From positions 1 through 64,000 of the forward strand of contig CASKJV010000008.1 in the NCBI GenBank assembly GCA_949388605.1: a stretch of 64,000 nt of DNA. Reading direction: 5' to 3'. Source of the stretch: an uncultured Clostridia bacterium. GTDB taxonomy: Bacteria; Bacillota; Clostridia; TANB77; CAG-508. This document shows, piece after piece, positions 29,252-37,955 of this stretch (position 1 is the stretch's first letter; each line of letters begins with the position of its first letter). The translations under genes were made by a program, and so were the position numbers. Under the pieces are notes generated by a model, which worked only from the letters and a program-made list of their open reading frames with translations, was not told the origin of the DNA and did not search any database.

Positions 29252-29369
29252 GAATTTGTCCTCCTCTTTCGAATTACAATATTACAATTATAAAATTATC
29301 AATGTGCAATTTTTATATAAATTTAATTATAACAGACTTACATAATTTTTCAAGTATTATATATAAATA

Positions 29370-29402
29370 TCCAATATTCTAGATTGTTTTTAGAATATTG
29401 GA
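29370..29402 (-). terminator. Probable terminator after htpX
   Basis: The perfect stem tccaatattct / agaatattgga lies just beyond the htpX stop. The U-run is poor, so termination is likely but not certain. Confidence 0.5.
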
Positions 29403-29412
29403 TATAATTAGA

Positions 29413-30309
29413 CTATCTTAAATTTTCTAAGGCTTCAATTCTTTCTTGTGTTGATGGATGAGTTGAAAATAAATTACTTTTTTCTTTTCTTTTATTTTTA
29501 AAAGGAGTAACTATATACATATAAGCATTACTATCACTTGCATTTTCCATCTGTGTTTCATCTCCACTAATTTTTTTCAGAGCAGATATTAATCCATTTG
29601 GATTTCTTGTAAAAGATATTGCCGTTGCATCTGCTAAAAATTCTCTTCTTCTTGATACAGCAAGTTGTATTAATTGTGATACTATAGGAGATATTATTAA
29701 AAATATTAATCCAACAATTAAAATTATTGCTTGTGCTGAATTATTATCTTTATCATCTCTACTATTTCTACGTCCCCTAAATGCCATTCTAGCAAACATA
29801 TCAGAAAGCATAATAACAAATCCTACCATTACACTTATAACTGCACTTAATCTAATATCATAATTTTTTATATGTGCAAGTTCGTGTGCAACAACTCCTT
29901 CAAGTTCATAATAATCCAATTTCTCAATTAAACCTCTAGTTACACATATTACAGCATTTTCTGGATTTCTCCCTGTAGCAAATGCATTTGGTTGCATAGA
30001 GTCTACTACATATAATCTTGGCTTTATTGTTAATCCTGATGCAAACATTAAATCATCCAAAATATTTGTTAATTGTAGATCTTCTTCTTTAGTAGCTGGT
30101 CTTGCTTTTACTGATGCAAGTACTATTTTGTCGCAATTATAATATGTAGTAATTGTAGAAATAATTGAAAATATTAATGCTATTATTAAAGCATATTCAC
30201 TATATCCAAAAGAATAGCATAAAAAATATATAATTAATGTTATCATTGTCATAAACATTAGTACTATTATTCCTGTTTTTATTTTATTCTTTTTTATATC
30301 ATCATACAT
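29413..30309 (-). CDS. htpX: M48 membrane zinc metalloprotease HtpX
   Basis: The 298-residue protein has two N-terminal helices (~14-50), the zinc motif VVAHELAHIKNYD near residue 140, two further helices (~155-210) and the third-ligand region (RREFLADATAISFT). The substrate-cleft motif PNAFATGRNPENAVICV is present. HtpX degrades misfolded membrane proteins at the cytoplasmic face. The start follows AGGAGG. It lies downstream of lemA; lemA-htpX pairs are common in Firmicutes and other groups. Confidence 0.95.
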   Translation of the reverse strand: MYDDIKKNKIKTGIIVLMFMTMITLIIYFLCYSFGYSEYALIIALIFSIISTITTYYNCDKIVLASVKARPATKEEDLQLTNILDDLMFASGLTIKPRLYVVDSMQPNAFATGRNPENAVICVTRGLIEKLDYYELEGVVAHELAHIKNYDIRLSAVISVMVGFVIMLSDMFARMAFRGRRNSRDDKDNNSAQAIILIVGLIFLIISPIVSQLIQLAVSRRREFLADATAISFTRNPNGLISALKKISGDETQMENASDSNAYMYIVTPFKNKRKEKSNLFSTHPSTQERIEALENLR

Positions 30310-30366
30310 ATTCTACACCTCCTATCTTTTTTATTATATGTTATTTCTTATATAGTATATCTTAAT

Positions 30367-30399
30367 AAAATACGCTATTCAATAGAATAGCGTATTTTA
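30367..30399 (-). terminator. Hairpin between lemA and htpX
   Basis: A perfect stem aaaatacgctatt / aatagcgtatttt lies between the two genes, ~35 bp after the lemA stop. It should reduce read-through into htpX, giving more lemA than htpX product if they share a promoter. Confidence 0.75.
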
Positions 30400-30432
30400 T
30401 TTAAGATATTTATAATGCATAATAATTAGTCA

Positions 30433-30984
30433 TTATTTGCTGAAATCTACTTTTACATTTTGTCTTGCTTCTTCAGATGTTGTTTTGAATAATTCTGCTG
30501 GTGTAAAATTAAACATTCCTGCTATTATACTTGTTGGAAATATTCTCAATTTTGTGTTATATATTGTAACACTATCATTATAAAATTGTCTTGAATAAGA
30601 AATTTTATTTTCTGTACTTCTTAGTTCTTCTTGTAATTGTGTAAAATTTTGGTTAGCTTTTAAGTCTGGATAATTTTCAGTAACAGACATAATTGTTTTT
30701 AAAGTGCCTGATAATTGATTATCCAATTCTGCTTTTTCTGCTACTGTTCCTGCTGATGCCCAAGATGTTCTAAGTTCAGTAACTTTAGTTAAAACTGCTT
30801 CTTCATGTTGCATATATCCTTTTACTGCTTCAACTAAATTTGGAATAAGATCAAATCTTCTTTGTAGTTGAACTTCTATTTGACTCCAAGCATTTTCTGT
30901 TTTCATTTTTGCTTGAACTAAACCATTATACATTGCAATAATTGCAAATATTATTACAACAATAATTATTATTAACCAAATCAT
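30433..30984 (-). CDS. lemA: LemA family membrane protein
   Basis: The 183-residue protein has one N-terminal membrane helix (WLIIIIVVIIFAIIAMYN) followed by the LemA helical domain: ENAWSQIEVQLQRRFDLIPNLVEAVKGYM, quoted here only in part as QIEVQLQRRFDLIPNLV, and later PDLKANQNFTQLQEEL and the FFPTS-like IFPTSIIAGMF. The ORF track begins 20 codons earlier, but ATG at 30984 has GGAGG at the right spacing. The molecular role of LemA is not settled; its coupling with HtpX suggests membrane-stress handling. Confidence 0.93.
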   Translation of the reverse strand: MIWLIIIIVVIIFAIIAMYNGLVQAKMKTENAWSQIEVQLQRRFDLIPNLVEAVKGYMQHEEAVLTKVTELRTSWASAGTVAEKAELDNQLSGTLKTIMSVTENYPDLKANQNFTQLQEELRSTENKISYSRQFYNDSVTIYNTKLRIFPTSIIAGMFNFTPAELFKTTSEEARQNVKVDFSK

Positions 30985-31212
30985 ATTTTGTTCCTCCATT
31001 ATTAAATTATAAATAATTATATCAATATAATTATTTTTTTGCAATATTTTTAAAACAAAAGTTAAGTTCGAACACTTTTTTAAATTAAGTTACTAATCAT
31101 GCTTTTTTCAAAAATAGTTTTTTTCTTTAATTTTTTTTATAAAATTGTAAAACAAACTAGCTCTAATTAATCTAATTCTGAAAATGTTCATTCTTGTTTA
31201 TCTTTTTCAATA

Positions 31213-31250
31213 CTGGAAAGCTTAAGGAACTTTCCTCATATAATATAAAA
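31213..31250. repeat. Weak hairpin resembling the terminator-linked repeat
   Basis: ggaaagcttaaggaactttcc forms a small hairpin followed by A-rich DNA and directly by the terminator at 31252, the same layout as copies A-D. Sequence similarity is too low to be sure of common origin. Confidence 0.3.
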
Positions 31251-31251
31251 T

Positions 31252-31283
31252 GAAGAGATAACCTCTTTAAAAGTTATCTCTTC
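31252..31283 (-). terminator. Terminator of the cohesin-protein gene
   Basis: The stem gaagagataac / gttatctcttc lies ~27 bp past the stop of the 31310-32179 gene. The U-tract on minus is interrupted. Confidence 0.7.
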
Positions 31284-31309
31284 AGGGATTTTATTTATTT
31301 AAGAAAATA

Positions 31310-32179
31310 TTATATACCTTTCATTTTTATATATTTGTTGTAGCTAATATAAGCTATTGCAACTAATATAATTGCTGGTATTATTAATATTTTAGCACCT
31401 GTTGCAGGTAAATTTCTATTAGATAAAGTATTATCTGTTTGATTTACATTTCTTGCAACATTGGTATTCGCATTTTTATTTGCTGTATTTGTATTTCTAT
31501 TTTCATTTTTGGCAGTATTATTTGAAGATACATTTTGGTTATTTTCATTTGCTACATTATTATAATCAGTTTTATTTTCATTATTATCTGGAGTATTGCT
31601 TCCAGTTTCTTTAACTGTTAAATTAACATTTTTAGTAATTTCTTCTGATCTATCAGCGCCTGCTGTTATAACAAACATTGAATAACTAATAGCATTTTCT
31701 ATGTCTCCAATTGTTGCATTAGATTTTACTTTAAATTTCATAGTTAATAAGTCAGTATCTTGTGTTAGTCCTTTATTAAAATCTATAATAAGTCTAACAT
31801 CATTGTCAGTTGCTGGAGAACCGTTAAATCCTACATAAGCTGAACTTGTTGACATATTATCTTTTGAAACATTTGTTAAATCTTCAACTGGTAAAACTTC
31901 ATCTCCAATGTTTACAGTATTATCATCGTTTTTAACTATACTATCATAATTTATTGTTTCAATAACATCTTTATTATAATTGATATATCCATCTATACTT
32001 GTAACTTTTTTATTACTGTCAACATCTTTTAATGAAAGTATAACTTCTACTGTATCTCCTCTATTTAATGTAGAGTTTGAAACTGTAACTCCTATTGTTG
32101 TTTCGACTGCTGCATATACACTTGTGCATATTAATGCAATTACGATAAAAATTTGTAAAAAAATCAATTTATTTTTCAT
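31310..32179 (-). CDS. Sortase-anchored cohesin-domain surface protein
   Basis: The 289-residue protein has a signal peptide (~1-24, ending TSVYAA), a beta-rich domain at ~27-190 that reads as a cohesin (VTVSNSTLNRGDTVEVILSL, DGYINYNKDVIETI, LLTMKFKVKSNATIGD), an Asn/Thr-rich linker (~195-258) and a LPATG signal near residue 259 with a hydrophobic helix and a basic tail. Cohesins bind dockerins in calcium-dependent complexes. The next upstream gene encodes a protein ending in a dockerin, so this protein is probably its wall receptor. The start follows GAGGAG. The cohesin call is from motif reading, not a profile search. Confidence 0.8.
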   Translation of the reverse strand: MKNKLIFLQIFIVIALICTSVYAAVETTIGVTVSNSTLNRGDTVEVILSLKDVDSNKKVTSIDGYINYNKDVIETINYDSIVKNDDNTVNIGDEVLPVEDLTNVSKDNMSTSSAYVGFNGSPATDNDVRLIIDFNKGLTQDTDLLTMKFKVKSNATIGDIENAISYSMFVITAGADRSEEITKNVNLTVKETGSNTPDNNENKTDYNNVANENNQNVSSNNTAKNENRNTNTANKNANTNVARNVNQTDNTLSNRNLPATGAKILIIPAIILVAIAYISYNKYIKMKGI

Positions 32180-32260
32180 ATCATCAATCTCCTCTTTTGC
32201 TTATACACCATAAGAATACCATTTATACTAAAAAATTGCAATACCTTTTTTATTTTTTAT

Positions 32261-32287
32261 CTAAGATGACATTTTTTGTCATCTTAG
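32261..32287 (-). other. Hairpin between dockerin and cohesin genes
   Basis: A perfect stem ctaagatgac / gtcatcttag with a T-rich loop lies in the 147-bp gap. On the minus strand it is followed by A-rich rather than U-rich RNA, so it is not a good terminator and cotranscription is plausible. Confidence 0.5.
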
Positions 32288-32326
32288 ATAAGTATATTTT
32301 CTCTTTTTAATATTCAAATATTCAGA

Positions 32327-35300
32327 TTATTTTGTATAATCTAGATTGTATCCATTAACTTCAGCTCTATGATATAATAATAATTTTGAATCTTTAATAT
32401 CTACTACATTATCGTTGTTTATATCAGCTGCTTTTAGGAATGTTCCTGATAACATTTCAACTTCATTTCTATGAGCTTTTATTAAAAGTGTATCAATTGA
32501 ATTTGCATGTCCATCTCCATTGATATCTCCTTTTACTACAATTTCATAAACTAATAAGTTACCATTACTATCTTTAACAACTTTTCCATCTTTATCTTGA
32601 ATTTGTACAAACATTCCTGTTGCTATATTTCCTGTTCTAACTTCTCCATCAGAATTTTTTACAACAGCTATATATTCATTATTATTTTTCAAAAGAATAG
32701 ATTTAAAATCTTCAACAGGTGTTTTAGATTTTATTCCTGTTAAATAATCATTATCACTATCTATTGTATATCCTAACTCAATAGGTGTTACTGGATCTGT
32801 TGGATCTGTCGGATCTGTTGGTTCTGTTGGATCTGTTGGTTCTGTCGGATCTGTTGGTTCTGTCGGATCTGTTGGATCTGTTGGATCTGTTGGTTCTGTT
32901 GGTTCTGTTGGATCTGTTGGTTCTACTGGTGTTTCTGAAACTATAACTGTTACAGATACGTTTCCTGAAACTGTATTATCATAGAATGATGTAGCAATAA
33001 CTTCTATATTTTCTGATTGTTCATCAGCACCTACAGTTAATAATCCTGTTCTAGAAATTTTTGTATTTTCACTAGTATTTCCAGAAACTGACCATTTTAC
33101 TCCTAAATGTGCTACATTTTCTCCACTAACTTCTGCTACAAATTGTTGTGTTTCTCCTGCTTTTACTGTAGAGTTTTCTGGTGTAACTGTTATTTTAATT
33201 GGTTCTCCAACTATATATGCAATAACACATGTTGTTCCATATCCTATACTAATTGTATTTTTTGTATTTGTAATTGATACACTTGCTACATGATTTCCTT
33301 TTGAACTTACATCAACTATAGCTTGTTTACCATCACTAGTTACATTTCCATGTATACTATCAATTGCAAAACTTGTATTTGCATAATCTATTTTTTCAAT
33401 TTGTTGGAATATTGGTGGTAAATCAATTTTTGATGTTGTACCAACATTAATCATTCCATCAACAATCAATTCTAATTGTTGTCCTGTTAAGTCAAGATTA
33501 AATGTATTTTCATCTCTTAAATATTCTAATACATCTGTAAATCCTGCTGCTCTTGCTTCATAAGTTAAATAATTTAATAATCTTTGTATATCTGAAATTT
33601 GGTTATTACTTAAATCTAGGTTCTTTAATTTTTTCAAATTTTCAATTTTGAATGTTAATTCACCTTCAATTAAGTTTTTAGATAAATTTAAGTCTTGTAT
33701 ATTAGATAATACTTCTAATGGTTCAATATTACTAATATCGTTAAAACTTAGATCTAATATTATTAAATGTTCATTAATTGAAGTCCAATCAACTTTTGAA
33801 ATATCTACTATCTCATTGTCTCCTGCATAGAATTCTACTAATTTTGATAATTCTGCTAGTCTATCAATATCTTCAATTAAGTTTTCATGAATATTTAATC
33901 TTTTCAATCTTGGTAAGAATATATATGCTTCAATTTCTTCTGCTGAAGCTAATGTCATTCTTTTTCCATAGAATAAAAATTCATCATCTCCCATTTCAGT
34001 TTTACAATTTTCTTTAAAGCTATCTTTAATGTCTGTATAAATTTTAGTATCTTGTCTATCTATTTCTAATCTTCTAATTATATAATTTACATATTCGTCT
34101 GCAACACAAGTATCAGGTCTAGACTTTTCTTCAGGAAGTGTATTTGCAAAACTACAATATGTATACATTGCTAAATAAATATCAGCTTCTTTAAAAGATT
34201 TTAAAGCTTCTTTGTAATCATATAATCTCCAATTATCATTTGGCAATTCTGAAAAATGTTTTGAAATAGGTTTTTCTATTGGTTTTGTTTCTGTTACTCC
34301 ATCTATTTCTACACTTACAACAGTTTCTATTGTATATTTTGTTTTTGTTAAATATTGTTTCTCAAAAGATGTTAAATAATCTTCCATATTTGCTATTTTA
34401 GAAACTTGACTATCATATAATGATTTAGCTTCTTCAAATGTTAGACTTGAGAATTCTTCATCAGTCATATTTCTAATTCCAACTACAGCAAATGATGCTA
34501 ATCTATCTACTCTATTATAAATAATATATAGATTTTCCATTCTAATTTTTAAAGTTTCTCTTAATCTTGTTAGTGTAGCTGTTAATTCTTCTTGTTTAAA
34601 TCCAAGTTCAACTAATTCTTTTTTAACTGCATCAATATTAGCATTTAATCTAGTTTGTTCAGCTATTTTGGAATTAATGTTGTTTACATCTTCTTGATAT
34701 TTTTTTACTAATGCTTGTTGAGTTGCTATTTCGTTATTTTTTTCTTCTATATTAGCTTCTGCTTCTTTTAATTCTTCTCTTGCTTCATCTAATCGATCAG
34801 TAGCTCCTGTAGCTGAACCTGCAAGTTCTAAACTTTCAATTTCATCTTTTAGATCTTCTTTTTGTGTTATTAAAGAATTTAATTCATCTTCATATCCTTT
34901 TAAAGTATCTTGAGCTGTTTGTAAATTACCTGCAGCATTTGGTGATTTTTCTGTTGCATCTTTTATTGCATCTTCTACTTGTTTTAACTGTGCCTTTAAA
35001 TTATTAAGTTCTTCATTCTTTTTATCATAATTTTCTTTTACTGCTTTTAATTCTGCTTGTGTTTTTTCAATTTCATCAACTGTTTCTTTTATTAGAGCAA
35101 TTTGAGCATTAACTCTTTCTCTTAAAAGAGCTTCTTCTTTAACTTGATTTTCTTCTAATTCAATTAATTTATCCATTGATTTTATATAATTACTAGATAA
35201 ATCTAAATCAAGTTCTAAACCAACAAAATTTTCTATACCAGTTATATCTGATATTCTTTTGTTAGATAATTTTAAACTTGGTATTTTATTAATAATATCA

Positions 35301-36280
35301 TTTATAGTTATTACTAAAACTTGTGGTTCATCAAAAAATCTTTCATATAAATTTTTTGAATTGTTTGCATCTTTATGGCTTATTAAATCTTCATTTTCTT
35401 CTTGTCCTTTTGTTAATTGAGATTTTATAGCCTTATACATATTTTTATCTTTAATAAAGATTCCTCTTTCATCAGATTTAACTACTACAAAATATAAATT
35501 AATATCTGAATTATATAAGCTATTTTTTGAATCAGTAATTTTTATGCTAAGTTTTACCATACCTGTATTAATATCATAACTATTATCTGTTTTATTAGCA
35601 TAAACTACTTTTAAATTTTCATAATCAAAAGATCTCCAATCTATATATGGTCCTTTTCCTTCTTCTTGTTGTGTATTATTTGTGTAATTTTCTTCAACTA
35701 ACCATTCTGATTCAATATGACCAGCATATTCTTTTACTATTTGTGGTAATGAATATACAAAAGTATCATTTTGGTCAGATGTTGCTGTATCATCAGCATT
35801 AACCATTTCTATAACATTGAATTTTTGATTGTGTAAGTTTAAATTTTGAATATTTTTTATATTCGCTATCATACTTACATCTTCAATTGAGTTTGAAGAT
35901 ATGTCTAAACTTGTTAATTCAAAAGAATTTAAAACTTCTAAATTACTATCTTTAGTTAAATTATTTGAAGACAAATCTAGAGCTTTTACATTAGTGAATA
36001 CTTCAAGACCTGTTAAATCTGTTAATCCACCATTTGATAAAGAAAGTTCTGTAACTTTAGTTATCTCTTCATCACTAATAATTAAAGTACGTTGTGCATC
36101 ATTGTAAATAGCATTAATCTCTTTACTTTCCAATTGTGATTTTAAAGCATAATATAAGTTGCTTTCTAATACTAGACTTGAGTCTGTTGTTGCTGCAACT
36201 TCTAACTCTAAAATTGGAGCGATGCAATTCAATAGCATAATGAAAACTATGGCTATTGAGATTAACATTTTCTTTCTCAT
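32327..36280 (-). CDS. Secreted LRR / coiled-coil / Ig-like protein with C-terminal dockerin
   Basis: The 1317-residue protein starts at ATG after GGGAGG, with a signal peptide at ~1-31. LRR segments of the SDS22/internalin type occur at ~83-153, ~330-373 and ~793-907 (LDLSSNNLT, LDLSFNDISNIEPL, LDLSNNQISDI). A long coiled coil spans ~383-593. A Big_2-like Ig domain (~1027-1113: ITVTPENSTVKAGETQQFVAEV) and a PTD/PTE linker follow. The C-terminus (~1250-1317) is a type I dockerin with two calcium loops, GDINGDGHANSIDTLL and DINNDNVVDIKDSKLL. It has no sortase signal, so attachment probably goes through the cohesin protein encoded next. Not an obvious enzyme. Confidence 0.85.
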   Translation of the reverse strand: MRKKMLISIAIVFIMLLNCIAPILELEVAATTDSSLVLESNLYYALKSQLESKEINAIYNDAQRTLIISDEEITKVTELSLSNGGLTDLTGLEVFTNVKALDLSSNNLTKDSNLEVLNSFELTSLDISSNSIEDVSMIANIKNIQNLNLHNQKFNVIEMVNADDTATSDQNDTFVYSLPQIVKEYAGHIESEWLVEENYTNNTQQEEGKGPYIDWRSFDYENLKVVYANKTDNSYDINTGMVKLSIKITDSKNSLYNSDINLYFVVVKSDERGIFIKDKNMYKAIKSQLTKGQEENEDLISHKDANNSKNLYERFFDEPQVLVITINDIINKIPSLKLSNKRISDITGIENFVGLELDLDLSSNYIKSMDKLIELEENQVKEEALLRERVNAQIALIKETVDEIEKTQAELKAVKENYDKKNEELNNLKAQLKQVEDAIKDATEKSPNAAGNLQTAQDTLKGYEDELNSLITQKEDLKDEIESLELAGSATGATDRLDEAREELKEAEANIEEKNNEIATQQALVKKYQEDVNNINSKIAEQTRLNANIDAVKKELVELGFKQEELTATLTRLRETLKIRMENLYIIYNRVDRLASFAVVGIRNMTDEEFSSLTFEEAKSLYDSQVSKIANMEDYLTSFEKQYLTKTKYTIETVVSVEIDGVTETKPIEKPISKHFSELPNDNWRLYDYKEALKSFKEADIYLAMYTYCSFANTLPEEKSRPDTCVADEYVNYIIRRLEIDRQDTKIYTDIKDSFKENCKTEMGDDEFLFYGKRMTLASAEEIEAYIFLPRLKRLNIHENLIEDIDRLAELSKLVEFYAGDNEIVDISKVDWTSINEHLIILDLSFNDISNIEPLEVLSNIQDLNLSKNLIEGELTFKIENLKKLKNLDLSNNQISDIQRLLNYLTYEARAAGFTDVLEYLRDENTFNLDLTGQQLELIVDGMINVGTTSKIDLPPIFQQIEKIDYANTSFAIDSIHGNVTSDGKQAIVDVSSKGNHVASVSITNTKNTISIGYGTTCVIAYIVGEPIKITVTPENSTVKAGETQQFVAEVSGENVAHLGVKWSVSGNTSENTKISRTGLLTVGADEQSENIEVIATSFYDNTVSGNVSVTVIVSETPVEPTDPTEPTEPTDPTDPTDPTEPTDPTEPTDPTEPTDPTDPTDPVTPIELGYTIDSDNDYLTGIKSKTPVEDFKSILLKNNNEYIAVVKNSDGEVRTGNIATGMFVQIQDKDGKVVKDSNGNLLVYEIVVKGDINGDGHANSIDTLLIKAHRNEVEMLSGTFLKAADINNDNVVDIKDSKLLLYHRAEVNGYNLDYTK
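32792..32927 (-). repeat. 9-bp repeats encoding a PTD/PTE linker
   Basis: About fifteen consecutive units of ggatctgtt or ggttctgtt read on minus as Pro-Thr-Asp or Pro-Thr-Glu. This is a flexible linker before the dockerin end, and a slippage-prone tract. Confidence 0.95.
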
Positions 36281-36331
36281 AATAAATCCTCCCTGATTTT
36301 TTTCTGAAATTTGAATATTTTCATTACCATC

Positions 36332-36359
36332 ATAATAGCATTTCTATTTTTTTTTTCAA
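36332..36359 (-). promoter_or_regulatory. Possible promoter of the dockerin-protein gene
   Basis: TTGAAA (36359-36354), 16 nt and TATTAT (36337-36332) on minus lie ~50 bp before the start codon. The remainder of the 398-bp gap is AT-rich with a tatD terminator and no gene. Confidence 0.4.
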
Positions 36360-36557
36360 TAGCACTTTTTTTCATTTTTTCCAAACCTTGTCAAAAAGCT
36401 TTACGGAACTACCTTTGAACGATTTAGATTTAGTTTTGTTAAGTTTTTATTACTTTTTTTGTTATTTTTTTACTTTTTCTTACGAAATAAGGATTTTATG
36501 GATTTTTTATGAATAAAATTAATTAAATAATTTTTTAAAATCTTATTAAAATATATA

Positions 36558-36602
36558 CAAAAAAAGTGCAGATTCTACTTTATTAGAAACTGCACTTTTT
36601 TA
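36558..36602 (-). terminator. tatD terminator
   Basis: The stem aaaaaaagtgcag / ctgcactttttt encloses a smaller ttct/agaa pairing. A- and T-runs lie on both sides, so it could act in both directions. Confidence 0.85.
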
Positions 36603-36678
36603 TATTCTATTACTTTTAAGAGTTATTTACTATACTCAAAGTTTTCTCTTAATTTTCAAGCTAATAACTTAGTTCTTA

Positions 36679-37440
36679 TTAGATTCTAAATATTTTACTT
36701 GCATTATTATAAGTAACTTTAGCAATCTGTTCTAAAGGAATATTTTTGATTTCAGATATTTTTTGTGCTACTAACTTTACATTTATAGAAGTATTTCTTT
36801 TTCCTCTATATGGCTCTGGTGACAAATATGGTGAATCTGTTTCTATTAAAAGTTTATCTAATGGTACTAATGAAATAACAGCTTCTGGTTTAGCATTTTT
36901 AAAAGTAACAACTCCACTAAAAGATATATAATATCCTAGATTTAATCCTTCTTTTATTAATTCTTGATTTAATGGACAACAATGAAAAATACCTGTATTC
37001 TTTACTGGATGTTTTTTTAAAATATCTATTGTATCTATATATGCATCACGTGTATGAATAATTATTGGTTTATTATATTTGTTTGCAATTTCAATTTGTT
37101 TAATAAAAAGTTCCTTTTGTTCTTCTTTATTTTCCTTATTCCAATGATAGTCTAAGCCTATTTCTCCTATAGCAACTACCTTTTCTTGTTTTGCCATTTC
37201 TTCTATTTTTAATAAATTTTCTTCTGAATTATCTTCTATATCGTTAGGAGATATTCCACAAGAAGCATATATATATTCGTTCTTTTGTGCTATTTCTATA
37301 GCTTTTAAACTCTTTTCTACATTATACCCTATACACATCATTCTTGTTATATCTTGATTTAATGTTTCTTTTATTAATTTTTCTCTATCTTCTTCAAAAC
37401 TTTCATCATTATAATGAGAATGTGAATCAAAAAATTCCAT
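36679..37440 (-). CDS. tatD: TatD family metal-dependent DNase
   Basis: The 253-residue TIM-barrel hydrolase has the metal motif FFDSHSHYND at the N-terminus, the Glu in AIGEIGLDYHW, His residues in PIIIHTRDAY and IFHCCP, and Asp in LIETDSPYLSPEPYRGKRN. TatD proteins are 3'-5' exonucleases acting in DNA repair or D-aminoacyl-tRNA removal. I chose ATG 37440; the track begins at TTG 37455. An AGGAGG lies ~50 nt upstream, separated from the start by a 9-bp hairpin (atttaatag / ctattaaat), an odd arrangement. YabB, RsmI and YabE-like genes are also in this window, as in the Bacillus yab region, but dispersed. Confidence 0.93.
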   Translation of the reverse strand: MEFFDSHSHYNDESFEEDREKLIKETLNQDITRMMCIGYNVEKSLKAIEIAQKNEYIYASCGISPNDIEDNSEENLLKIEEMAKQEKVVAIGEIGLDYHWNKENKEEQKELFIKQIEIANKYNKPIIIHTRDAYIDTIDILKKHPVKNTGIFHCCPLNQELIKEGLNLGYYISFSGVVTFKNAKPEAVISLVPLDKLLIETDSPYLSPEPYRGKRNTSINVKLVAQKISEIKNIPLEQIAKVTYNNASKIFRI

Positions 37441-37525
37441 TTTATTATTAAACAACTATTTAATAGTATACCTATTAAATAATTATATTTCCTCCTTTTA
37501 TTTTAATATTTTATAATTTAATATG

Positions 37526-37556
37526 ACCTTTAAAAATTATAAGAAACTTTTAAAGG
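37526..37556 (-). terminator. Possible terminator after acpS
   Basis: The arms cctttaaaa / ttttaaagg lie 12 bp beyond the acpS stop. The U-run is weak. Confidence 0.5.
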
Positions 37557-37567
37557 CCATTAAATAA

Positions 37568-37939
37568 CTATTTGTTGTTTAGTATTACAGTAACATATGC
37601 TACTGCATATTCTTTACAATGTGAAATACTTATTTCAATACTATCTAACTCTTTTATTTCTAAATGTAAATAAATCTTTGGTTTACCATTATTTGTATTT
37701 ACTATTTCAAAATCTTTCCAACTATAGTTTGTATTAATATTTTCGCTTAATGCTTTATATATTGCCTCTTTTGCGGCAAATCTTGCAGCATAACTTTGAT
37801 ATCTTTGCTCTTTTCGAGCTTCACAATATTCAATTTCTTTTTCTGTGTATACTCTATTTAAAAATTCTGAGCCTCTAGTATTAATTAGTTTTTTTATTCT
37901 ATCAATTTCAATAATGTCGGTACCAACTGATAATTTCAT
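37568..37939 (-). CDS. acpS: Holo-[acyl-carrier-protein] synthase
   Basis: The 123-residue enzyme transfers 4'-phosphopantetheine from CoA to acyl carrier protein for fatty-acid synthesis. The family signatures are clear: VGTDIIEIDRIKKL at the N-terminus with the Mg2+-binding Asp, then ARFAAKEAIYKAL with the Glu and Lys of the active site, and SISHCKEYAVA near the end. The length is typical (~120). The ATG follows AGAGGGA. It is 16 bp downstream of the 37956-39218 gene and probably cotranscribed with it. Confidence 0.96.
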   Translation of the reverse strand: MKLSVGTDIIEIDRIKKLINTRGSEFLNRVYTEKEIEYCEARKEQRYQSYAARFAAKEAIYKALSENINTNYSWKDFEIVNTNNGKPKIYLHLEIKELDSIEISISHCKEYAVAYVTVILNNK

Positions 37940-37955
37940 TTTTATTCCCTCTTTA

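Noticed and set aside
32792-32927. CRISPR or VNTR regulatory array
   Set aside because: 9-bp units are in frame and encode a PTD/PTE linker inside a long ORF.
31310-36280. A true cellulosome locus
   Set aside because: Only one cohesin and one dockerin are seen, with no scaffoldin, carbohydrate-binding module or glycoside hydrolase.
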